Assembly: GCF_963675165.1 (NCBI RefSeq)
Contig: NC_087387.1
Coordinates: 2,469,501 to 2,533,500, forward strand
Direction of reading: 5' to 3'
Length of the DNA stretch: 64,000 nucleotides
Source: Halichondria panicea
Taxonomy: Eukaryota; Porifera; Demospongiae; Suberitida; Halichondriidae
The notes under the pieces: generated by a model
Told to the model about the DNA's origin: nothing
Databases searched by the model: none
The model's input: only the letters and a program-made list of their open reading frames with translations
Part shown: piece after piece, positions 55,143-64,000 of the stretch
Numbering within the stretch: the first letter of the stretch is position 1
Layout: each line of letters starts with the position of its first letter
Program-made: the position numbers and the translations under genes

Positions 55143-55345
55143 TCGTATAGCGGGTTATTTTTGAGGCACTAGATTTTCACGGATTGCCCAAACAAAACGT
55201 ATCAAGGATTTTATTTTTGAGGATAGCGGTTCAAATGCACCCCTACAGTAGAGAGGTTTCAATACCGGATGTAAACCAATTTTCGAGGCACTAAATATTT
55301 TCGTTATTCCTCGAAAACCTTGAAAATATTTTGCCCTGAAAATAA
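55143..55345. mobile_element. MITE, 'GGGTTATTTTTGAGGCACTA' family
   Basis: CGTATAGCGGGTTATTTTTG..AGG at the left and CCTGAAAATAACCGGTATA at the right are imperfect inverted ends. The internal sequence matches 2450-2585. Confidence 0.7.
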
Positions 55346-55567
55346 CCGGTATAAAAATACATGTATATACACACGTTATATTCATGAGCAAACTGTTTAC
55401 CGTAACCTAAACAGGAGCCATAAGCGCAACAAACTCTTACACTGTAAGTTTCTACTCGTTTCTTCGAATGACTATGCGCTCTTCATTTTCTTTATGTGTA
55501 GACATTATTTATAACTGCATGTACAGTGGAGTGCTATGATTGTTTAAAGTCTTTTAGCTTAGCTATA

Positions 55568-56229
55568 TACCGTAGAAACTGGATTATTAGCACTTCTTCG
55601 ACTATAAGCATATCTTTATTTTTAAACGCATGCTCAACTGCAAGCTTTTTATACTTGAATCGAAGCGCTTTTCCAATTATGCGAAGGTTATTAGTGAAAT
55701 TTTAGAATTGATTCAGCTAATTTTGTTTATCTGTGAGCTAGTTAGCTTGTACAGTGCATGATAGCTATATATATAGCTGCATGGTGGTATCCACCTGGAA
55801 GGACTCCATGGGAATGCTGTTACCTTGTCTGATCATGTTGAGAGAATGTGAGACATGGATGAGATCCTTTATTCCAAGTTCCTGGTCAATATTATAATAA
55901 TAATATTATTAATAAAATTATGAATTTAAATGATGTAAATGAACTGTAAAATGAACTGTAACATAATAGTATGATATAGATCCAGTTAGGGTTGCCGCTT
56001 ACCTTGCTTGCTCACTTTCTAGCCAGCTTGCGAGTTAGTCGGGCATCGTCGCCAACGGTAGAGGGCGGCAGCGCCCGACTACTTGCGAGTCAGCTCTCAT
56101 CACAGAGACATCCGGTTGCTGGGTGGGGCTCGAAATGACTGTATTATAGGCGCATTCTCGAATATAAGCGTATAAAGCTCTGCTATTGACCCCAAAAGCG
56201 CATGCGCTAATAATCCAGTTTCTACGGTA
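55568..56229. mobile_element. MITE with TACCGTAGAAACTGGATTATTA ends, copy 1
   Basis: ACCGTAGAAACTGGATTATTA at the left is perfectly inverted at 56208-56228. Inner segments (GACTATAAGC..ATCTTTATTTT, AAGCGCTTTTCCAATTAT, CTGGAAGGACTC, GTTACCTTGTCTGATCATG, GAGACATGGATGAG) recur in copy 2. No gene. Confidence 0.85.
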
Positions 56230-56318
56230 AAGCATGCAAGTTTTGATGTTGTTTTTTCGTATAATTATTTTCTTTTTCTCCGTACACACATATTCCTCCG
56301 TGAAAAACTTGATGAGGC

Positions 56319-56899
56319 TACCATAGAAACTGGATTATTAAGCGCTATACTCAACTATAAGCGTATCTTTATTTTAAGCGCATGCTCAACTGCAGGCTTT
56401 TTATACTCGAATTGAAGCGCTTTTCCAATTATGAGAAGGTTATTAGGAAATTGATTCAGCTAATTTGTTTATCTATGAGCTAAGTTAGCTTGTACAGTGC
56501 ATGGATAGCTAGCTGGTGATATCCATCTGGAAGGACTCTCTGGGCATGCTGTTACCTTGTCTGATCATGCTGAGAGAATGTGAGACATGGATGAGGTCCT
56601 TTTATTCCAAGTTCCTGGTCAATATGAATGTTTTTATAATATGAATTTAAATGATGTAAATGAACTGTAAAATAAACTGTAACATAATAGTATGATAATT
56701 ATAGATCCAGTTAGGGTTGCCTGCATGCTTGCCTTGCTTGCTCACTTTCTAGCCAGCTTGCGAGTCAGCTCTCATCACAGAGACATCCGGTTTCTGGGTG
56801 GGGCTCGGAATGACTGGCGCATTCTCGAATATAAGCGTATAGAGCTCTGCTATTGACCCTAAAAGCGCATCATGCGCTAATAATCCAGTTTCTACGGTA
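56319..56899. mobile_element. MITE with TACCATAGAAACTGGATTATTA ends, copy 2
   Basis: Same family and orientation as 55568-56229, only 90 bp away. It lacks the ~60-bp GTCGCCAACGGTAGAGGGCG segment of copy 1. The minus-strand frame over its right end is an artefact. Confidence 0.85.
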
Positions 56900-57232
56900 T
56901 ACTCATAGTTTTGTTTTATGCATGGTATAGCCAAAGCCACACCCATAGGTAAAAGGTTGTCAGCTAGCGAAGGCTCGGGTATAAAACTCCACAACCAGAA
57001 AGACTCATATATATATAGATATAACCTTAACTGGAGCAAACACAAGTATAGTAGTGAGTGACCTTCAGGGCCATCGTATAGACCTAAATCACTGAAGGCT
57101 AAACCTAACCTTTGGTGGGATTCCAATCAGATGAACTCGCTCTTGAATCCTGTAATTTCATATATTCACATTGATTGCATTTGTGCATGTATTCACATTG
57201 ATTGCATGTATGCATGCATTCATGGCTAATAG

Positions 57233-58213
57233 ATTTTGCGATTCTGAAAGTTGAAAAGAGAAATGATGCGATTGAAAAGGGTGTGCTGTCGGACCGTCAC
57301 TTAGATTTTATCTCCATACAAGTTGATCGTCGATCCAAGCTGTTTACATGGAAGGAGCATGGATTCCAAATTAGCATCCCTGATAATTCGATTGTCCCTT
57401 ACACTACATGTGCGCTATATATATACAGCAGTACCTCTGGATCGTACAAGTTTCCTTATAAGAATGAGCTAGTTAGCCCTGTTTTCTGGATTAATTCCAG
57501 CCCGTCTTGCACCTTTTTAAAGTGTTTAACAATTAATTTACAACACTGTGCAAATTTAAAGTTGAACAACAAACTCACATTTGTTCGAGCTGATTCGGAT
57601 ATTACAAACTGGTTTAAGGAAGTTCCTAGCCTCGGACATTTCTCAGAAAAAAGTCTCTATGGATCACTTGAGTTAAGCCATTTTAGTGGCTATGCAATTA
57701 CTTTCATTGATCGATCTGCATGTGAAGGTGTGTTTTATGTACCCTGCAGTTATGAGATTGTGTAAAAGTGTATATTCAGTTAGCCTATACCTATATAGTG
57801 CATTATGCATACAATTGGGTTGGTGTTCTTATTGAATGGTTACACTTTACACATGCAGCTGTTGACCGGCTGTACAGTGCTAGTCTGTTCTATTTGGGCC
57901 GAGCTCTGGGAGACTGGGTAGTTCACCTCGTTATCACTTGGGACACTGAAGTACATATCAGAGTATGTTACCATGCATGCATGCATTGTATTCATGGATT
58001 GTCAATGCTACCTGGTTTCATTGTTTAGAATATGTCAAGCTGTACTATCAAGAAGTGAAACACGGTGGAGAGTATCTTCACATTTTAAGTGGCCCCTTTA
58101 TTGCAATCGAGCTCGTTGATGATACGTTAAAACTCTACATCCCATTGGACGGAGTTTCAATTGATGGATGGAGCATCACACCTCTCACAGTACCAGTGGT
58201 GAATACTGTATAG
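57233..58213 (+). CDS. ZU5-UPA-like domain protein (C-terminal exons)
   Basis: Exon 57233-57727 (495 nt, phase 1 at both ends) encodes a ZU5-like domain: LFTWKEHGFQISIPDNSI, a TTCALYIYSS strand, ELVSPVFWI, CLTINLQHCANL, and a closing YGSLELSHFSGYAI. Exon 57859-57962 (acceptor ACATGCAG) and a last exon from about 58031 to the TAG at 58211-58213 encode a UPA-like partner: RLYSASLFYLG...WVVHLVITWD, then YVKLYYQEV...GEYLHILSGPF and a terminal strand region. ZU5 and UPA pair in UNC5, PIDD and ankyrins, and ZU5 proteins are abundant in sponges. No death domain follows, because the frame stops. The junction of the last two exons is unresolved, as the best donor and acceptor differ in phase. Location is probably cytoplasmic; the partner is unknown. 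Confidence 0.65.
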
Positions 58214-58234
58214 TGTGTGTAATTTATAGAATAC

Positions 58235-58435
58235 TGTCAGATGGGATGGGCTAGAAACCTTCAATTGAACTTTACTTCCTTCAATCCACTGCCGTTCGTT
58301 GTGACGTCACTGTTTTACTGACCACAAATGTTGTTCATCTGGATCCACCAGATACCGGCGGATGGTTAGCGCATGTGCAAGCAGTTGATACCAGGCCCAC
58401 TTCCCTGATGAAGTGCGGCCTGGGATCGAGGCTAA
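58235..58435. repeat. ~200-bp dispersed repeat ending GGCCTGGGATCGAGGCTA, copy 2
   Basis: Matches 5740-5975 along nearly its whole length, directly downstream of the ZU5 gene stop. Confidence 0.75.
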
Positions 58436-58439
58436 CAGC

Positions 58440-59445
58440 ATGAAAAGTTATTATAATTACGTAATTATTCTCACGCACAATATACTATTAGTTTCACAAC
58501 ACGTCTGGCCTTAATGCAATGAGCCTTGTATCTAGATCTATAGGGGTATTATTCTATTATAGCGTAAGCAGGTAGACTCTTTTGGTCCCGGCAAAATCAT
58601 CCCATGCTATCAGTTAAGTGCATGGGCAAAGGAACCTTTGAGCAGACTGTTTCACCGCTTGTCTTTACTTGGAGCAAAAGAACCATCTAATAATTTATGA
58701 TCACTGTCGATATTGATCCAAGTGTTTACGTAATTTAATCCACTGTACTTAGCAAGCCCGTTGTTTATGTTTGCTGATGTTAATGTCAGTTCTCTTGTTC
58801 TAAAAATGTCAGTTATTGTTACGCTATTATCTCTAAGAATTTGTTTGAAAGTAAACTTCAACTTGTTGATAGTCTCTGCTAGTTTGAAATGCCTCAGCTC
58901 TGAGCTGTAATCGTTTTTTGATTAGAATCCTTCTGTTTATAGCACAGGAAAGAACTCAACACCCTTAAAGCAGTGATTTATTATAATTATATAGGTGTAC
59001 CTGTCCATGCATATAATGTATCACTGTCATTCACTTCAGATTTACGCATCTATATAATACATAATTATAATTATAATCATTTTACAGCTATGAGGCAATC
59101 TGTCATCAATCGTAGGAAGTCAGTCACTCTCATCCACACAGGTACGCTCTACTACATGTGTACAGTGAATTACTAGTAAGTTTATGCCTTGAGGCATAGC
59201 CGCACGAGGGATACATGCATTAAATCTTGTGTGTGTGTCTGTTCCAGCTGTAACTGCTCACTGTGAACAGTTGCAATGCGACAAAAACTAACCGCTTTTA
59301 CAGGCTTCTATATATAGCCATGCTCTCGTGGATTTTGATTCGTGATTTGCATTGTTTCTTGAGTTATGACGCTCGCAAAATATTCTAGTAATACGGTACC
59401 ATATAATAGCAACTGCGTTTATAGCATGGATATAGGCTCCACCAT
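58440..59445. other. Intergenic stretch with a dispersed repeat, no firm gene
   Basis: 58640-58880 is the repeat shared with 15.6-15.97 kb. A tiny splice-bounded frame at about 59089-59139 (AMRQSVINRRKSVTLIHT, between TTTTACAG and GTACGC) has no partner exons. Confidence 0.4.
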
Positions 59446-59447
59446 AT

Positions 59448-60627
59448 AGATTATTGAAGAGAGGGATTGGAAACGCATACGTAAATGCGTGGCCTATTCG
59501 TGTTATGGTTATGTTTCCTCCTTTTCTGCCTCCGTCACATGAAATTGGCCTTTGTCCTATGATAATTTTAGTAAATACATCTTTAATAGCAGGCAGGAAG
59601 GCTACTACTAGCTGACTAGCCAGAAAGAGACATGAGACAGGCAGGGAGGCTACTAGCTTTTAGGATCAAGTTGGGCTACTACCTTCCATTCGTGTTTCAG
59701 AGGAGCTCTTCATCATTGTATGAAAAATTTTACAGTGGGATCAGACGGAGTATTAACAGAAGTTCGAGAACACGTCAACTCCTCTTTTCAGAAAGTAGTA
59801 TACATCATATACAATTTATTTACAAATAGCAATTATTTGTACTGTTTTGTACTTATGATGTAAATACAGAAATAATTATGTGATTTCCTTGAATGTCCTC
59901 TTTGGTAGTGGTTCAGTGAACGTGCTACAGTCTGCCGAAGTACACCCTGAAGAAGCATCATAAGATGCATACAATCTGAGATTAAAAACAATGAGATAAC
60001 AGTTTACCTTGGCTCTTCCAACTGACACTTTCGTCGTTTATTCTCTCATAACTCTTCCCCCAAAAACTTGGTGACCCATTCGTATGACTACAAATAAAGT
60101 GTACAAAAGTATGTAGTAACATTAAAGGGTCACTTCTAGCCTATATACATTTGCTACTTCAACACCTACACTTCCACAAAATCCCACAAGTGAAAGTCAT
60201 GAGTGATAATAAATTTGATTGCAAATAGACTACTACCTTGGAAAGTCAAACAAAGTTGCTACATTCAAAACACACCCCTGTACTTGTCTCCAATCTCGAA
60301 CAGTTTTTTTTGGAGAGATAAAAAAATCCTACAATCCTCAGCCAGTCGAGGAAAGCTAAAAAAAACTCATGAAACTCCTTTAGTAGACACTTTCAGGTGA
60401 AGCTATAGGTTACAACTATAATAGGTACTAAAGAGCATAATTATATAGTACTCGCTGGAATGGCCCTGTGCAATACCCCTGAGGCCAAGGCACTTCTCTG
60501 TCCTTCTAAAAGACTCCATGCTTTAAGTCGCCACAACAGTACTGCGTGGGTGTAGGCGAAACACGGATGGGCCAGAATTTCACTGAGTCCACGCATGCGT
60601 TTCCAATCCCTCCTTCAATAATCTATG
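59448..60627. mobile_element. DNA transposon-like element, GATTGGAAAC family, nested in another repeat
   Basis: TAGATTATTGAAGAGAGGGATTGGAAACGCAT at the left and its imperfect complement at 60590-60627 are the ends, flanked by TA. Left and right flanking sequences (CTGCGTTTATAGCATGGATA / AATAGTGGCC) are the two halves of the repeat seen at 3840-3960, so this element jumped into an older repeat. Inside, one splice-like frame (RSSSSLYEKFYSGIRRSINR) is not convincing. Confidence 0.75.
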
Positions 60628-60639
60628 CCTTCACACATG

Positions 60640-61050
60640 CAGCAATTAAGTTATTCGTTTTAATAGTGGCCGTTTCATGTTAAAGCTTCATGTATAGAAT
60701 AAGAGCAAGCGAATCTTAAGTCTTAGTCTAAGAAGCTTTAGATCATGTTTGCCATTAATACTGCAATCTGATTGGCTAAAGGAAGTGTTCTATCCAACTT
60801 AGAAAATCATGTACTTACTTGCGTTCGGGATACTACAACCAGCCCTTTGGGCTTCTATATCATGTAGAAACTTCCTAAACAGTGTCTAACTATTATTTAT
60901 ACACACGCGCACTATATGGAACATCGTGTGTTGATCGTTTTGTGTTTGTTAGGTAGATGTATTTACCTTACCTTAATGCCGGTAGTGGGCTCATGTAAAG
61001 TGTATCTAGAAAGTGAAAGTACTAAGAGAAAGCAGTGATGTCATTGTATT
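60640..61050. other. Spacer before the minisatellite
   Basis: No coding frame. Contains the outer half of the interrupted repeat (60640-60720). Confidence 0.35.
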
Positions 61051-61056
61051 GATGTC

Positions 61057-61232
61057 ATGAATTGTGTAATCACCATAATGTGTGTAATCACCGTAATGTA
61101 TGTAATCACCGTAATGGGTGTAATCACAGTAATGGGTGTAATCACCGTAATGGGTGTAATCACCGTAATCACCGTAATGAGTGTAATCACCGTAATGGGT
61201 GTAATCACTGTAATGTATGTAATCACCGTTAG
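61057..61232 (+). repeat. 18-bp minisatellite TGTAATCACCGTAATGGG, about 9-10 copies
   Basis: Units differ at GGG/TA/AG after GTAATG and at CCG/CAG/CTG. The array codes for six-residue Val-Ile-Thr-Val-Met-Gly-like repeats in one frame only because 18 is a multiple of 3. It lies upstream of the transposase gene and may be a subterminal repeat of that element. Confidence 0.9.
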
Positions 61233-61366
61233 CTCCGTTAAAATGACTACCGTATTATTAGAGCATCAAAACATATGCAAACTTTGCGAGGGTTGATCAA
61301 TTAGCAACAAATCACAAAACCTAAATTAGTATGTAGTTTAATGTAGTTTTAAACGAGAAGCGTGGG

Positions 61367-61390
61367 TATAAAAGGGGCGGGGCCCGGCCA
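61367..61390 (+). promoter_or_regulatory. Putative TATA/GC-box promoter of the DDE transposase gene
   Basis: GTATAAAAGGGGCGGGGCCC combines a TATA motif with a GC box about 195 bp before the ATG at 61568. The spacing to the start is compatible with a short 5' leader. Inferred from motif only. Confidence 0.5.
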
Positions 61391-61567
61391 AAAAAATGTC
61401 GCACGCAAAATTTATAAGGGATAAAATGGCTACTCTTTGCGCTCAGGCTGTATCCCAGATTCACTGCCTTTAGCAACGCTTTTATGAACGTAAAAGGGGC
61501 GTATTGAACGCTTGACATCCGCTTAGACACGTGGTCTTTTAGTCAGTAAACAGTAAGCTAGTTTGCG

Positions 61568-64000
61568 ATGGCTACTTCAAGGAAACGGGTGCGCTACACA
61601 ATGGACGTTCACTTCGTTGATGAAGAGGAGAAGCAAGCGTTTCTTGGTCGCCTAAAGCACGTCCGTGAGCTGCTAAAGCCTCCTGGAAGCCCTCTGCTTG
61701 ACAACTTTAGCCTGTTGAGCACGCTCTGTGCTTCTGTTGAAGGTGACCCAGATCACTCACACCCTCCCCCTACCCCTGTTACTGCAATCAGGAGCTTTAT
61801 GAGCAACAATGGTAAGCAATACAAGCATCATAAGTAAATGCTCTATGAAGTATCATACAGGTATGTACAAAAACGATACTTCCGATGGGCAACAACTCTT
61901 TGCCACGGAATATCATTGTTTCACTGACCTAGTGAAAGGGCTTGCCACGCCCTGTCCGTGTGGGGTAACTAGAAGTCCCTGGGAAGTCCAGTCAATAGTA
62001 CAGGTGTGTGTTGAAAGTTGACTATCAGTTTTATAAATTACACGTGTGTTTTTTTGTAGAAAGGACATGTGGTACGAGCTCTTTTTTGCTGCCGACGCTG
62101 TAAGGTGCAGAAGAGAAAGTGGTCTAGCTCCCGTGTATTTGGAGGACATTATTTGGTGAACCAGAAGTAAGCTTATGGATACCACACCATAGTTATGTGT
62201 TTACTGCATCTCTGGTATATTTTATATAGGGTTGTTCATGGGTTTACTTGTGCTGGAATTCTACCCTCCCAATACACCCACTTTAGTCAGTTCTGTGGTT
62301 TAGGGACTGTTGGTCAAAGTTACATCCGACAAGGTTAGCTCACTCCAACTATACCCAGAGTGTAAGTAAATTCATAATTATGTTTCCTCAGTGTACGGAA
62401 AGCTAGGTTACCGTGACATTGTACAAAGGGCAGCAAACGTGAGCATGATGTCGGCTGTTTTTGATGTGAAGGCCCTTCCTGAGTATACCACCAACAAAGG
62501 AGAGGTGTGTTTGTGTACCGTATTACTAGTAATAAATAATTTTATTATTGTTTTAAACTTAGTGGGTAATCACTGATGCCCGGCACGACTCAACAGCCAA
62601 CGCATACCACACAACTGTGCCTTGCCTGTCTGGAAGGTGGGAAGTTAGTGTGTCTCTGTCGGTTTTGTATTTATTTTGTATATTTTCAGCAACAAGAAGA
62701 TACTCGGCATATCAACTCTCTCTCGGGCCGAACACTCCACTGCACAGACCAGAGAACTTGTGTGTACCAAGCTTGTTATCCCTCAAGTGTAAAGCAGAGG
62801 TTTATCCCCATAATAAATGAATGCACATAATAATTATTGCCAAATCTAGGTATTGAAGTCATCGAGGTAGCTCATGATATGCAGGCGCAGGTCGCAAAGT
62901 ACGTGTCAGACGAGTTGGGACTCATCAATTCCTACGACACTTGGCATGGTAAGAAAATGTGTGGTATGTTGTATCATTTTCACACACATTTTAGGAACGA
63001 AGAATGTGTCGAAGGAAATAAAGAAAGTAACACAGGGCCTAGTTCGTGATAGAGGGAAGGTCTGGTTTCCTGAATTATCAGATAAACGTAAGAATCTACT
63101 AATTAAACTTTCATGTACACTAGTAAGGTGTGCATTAATAGGAAGAAGTATAAAGATCCACCTGTATTGGGCAATGAAAAATTGCGGAGGGTCTGCTGAG
63201 AAACTGAAGGAGATAATAATGAATATCCCTAATCACTGCCAGGTTAGTTATTATTGTTGCGTGTTTATTAGTAATACATTGATGTTTTTGTAGAGAATCC
63301 ACACAAATTGCCACCCTTCCTCTACTTGCCACATGGACGACTACGAACCCAGTAGGGACAAGCTTGTTAGCAGAAAGGCTATAGAAGCTCTCATAAAGCA
63401 GCTCCATACGACGTACATTTACCGCTATGCTAAAGATTTCTGTTCGGTAAGGATTAAACATGTGTTGTTTGTATAACATACCCGTATATTGTATAGTGTC
63501 GTGATACCTACTGGGTTGAGCCGTTCAACCATCAACTCCTCACCTACCTGCCCAAGCGCATTCACTTTTCGACTGAGACGTTCATAATGCGAATGAATTT
63601 GGCTGTCTTGGATTGGGTACGTACATGGAATATTATTATGTGTACACTATGTGGGGGGAGAGCTTCTCGTACACTAATTTGTAGTAGTATTTAGAGCTTA
63701 CATTTACTTTAAATTTCAGTCTATACTATCGATAATTGCTTTATTCTAGAATGAGAACGTCAATCGCTCTTACACCAGTGTGAGCAAAGTGAGTGACCTT
63801 CGACGACCAGATCACCGCACAGCAATGAAAGCCTTAGTGAAGAAAGGTTTTAAATTTGTTGCTTTGCTATGGGCAATGTATGTTGAACAAAACAAAGCTG
63901 ATATGAGGTATGATTACAATGTGTACGTACATGTAAGGGCATTTGACATGTAACTTTCGTAGAGAATTGATCGAAGAAGATGACGTAGTAGAGGAGCAGA
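61568..64000 (+). CDS. DDE transposase of an intron-rich DNA transposon, runs off the window
   Basis: Visible exons: 61568-61811, 61861-62003, 62060-62166, 62230-62333, 62392-62504, 62563-62636, 62690-62786, 62850-62948, 62995-63087, 63142-63242, 63294-63446, 63497-63616, 63750-63907, 63963 onward. Introns are mostly 50-65 bp. It carries Cys pairs (CPCG and CCRRC, zinc-ribbon-like), then ITDARHDSTANAYHT (first catalytic Asp candidates), VIEVAHDMQAQV (second Asp), LINSYDTWHGTKNV, HLYWAMKNCGGS and CRDTYWVEPFNHQLL (Glu). The set is a DDE layout familiar from many animal transposases annotated as uncharacterised. The junction after 62786 does not keep frame with 62850 (needs phase 1, offers 0 or 2), so this copy may carry a 1-nt lesion. 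Superfamily name not certain. Confidence 0.75.

Noticed and set aside
56749-57126. 125-codon minus-strand frame
   Set aside because: Starts in unique spacer and ends in a MITE end. No domain, and the matching frame in the other MITE copy is not conserved.
61057-61296. 79-codon frame with six-residue repeats
   Set aside because: Produced by an 18-bp minisatellite, whose length keeps any frame open.

Overview
This is nuclear DNA of an animal, most likely a demosponge. The support is short GT-AG introns (about 50-100 bp in the transposon genes, longer in the host genes), AT-rich spacers full of ATAATTAT- and TGCATGCA-type palindromes, very dense MITEs, a ZU5-UPA-like gene and secreted cysteine-rich/vWA genes. 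The species call is inference. I saw no tRNA, rRNA or CRISPR, and no prokaryotic operon structure.

Host genes. A family of secreted proteins on the minus strand is present three times. (A) 488-1159 is a decayed fragment holding exons 1-3. (B) 20936-24929 is an intact 13-exon gene of 813 residues: signal peptide, N-terminal Cys-rich region, six 8-cysteine EGF-like modules with one exon each, a vWA domain with a MIDAS-like DATAS motif, and a Cys-rich tail. (C) 28550-38685 is a close paralogue whose exon 2 is split by a 6,085-bp DNA transposon and whose TATA box abuts a MITE. On the plus strand a ZU5/UPA-like gene lies at 57233-58213, possibly with Ser-rich upstream exons from about 53.3 kb. A pair of unrecognised ORFs lies at 48.8-49.7 kb.

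Mobile elements dominate. 9140-15321 is a decayed DIRS-like tyrosine-recombinase retrotransposon (Gag-like, RT/RNase H, YR) with inverted ends and a ~750-bp palindrome at its right side. 25996-27245 is a decayed Ty3/Gypsy gag-pol fragment on the minus strand. 32180-38264 and 39982-46066 are two apparently identical copies of a two-gene CACTA/CMC-like transposon. They have CACTG termini, 2-bp target duplications and subterminal repeat arrays. In each, an 832-aa C2H2-finger transposase gene is divergent from a 504-aa SAM-domain gene, with telomere-like GGGTTA motifs between them. From 61568 to the window end runs an intron-rich DDE transposase gene of another family, preceded by an 18-bp minisatellite. 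Many MITE families fill the rest, and several are nested.

The best candidates for something unusual are three. First, the paired two-gene SAM/transposase element: its termini read outward as splice acceptors and its control region carries telomere-like motifs. Second, the family of single-exon 8-Cys modules plus vWA, with every intron in phase 1. Third, gene C, a young duplicate hit by two different transposons.
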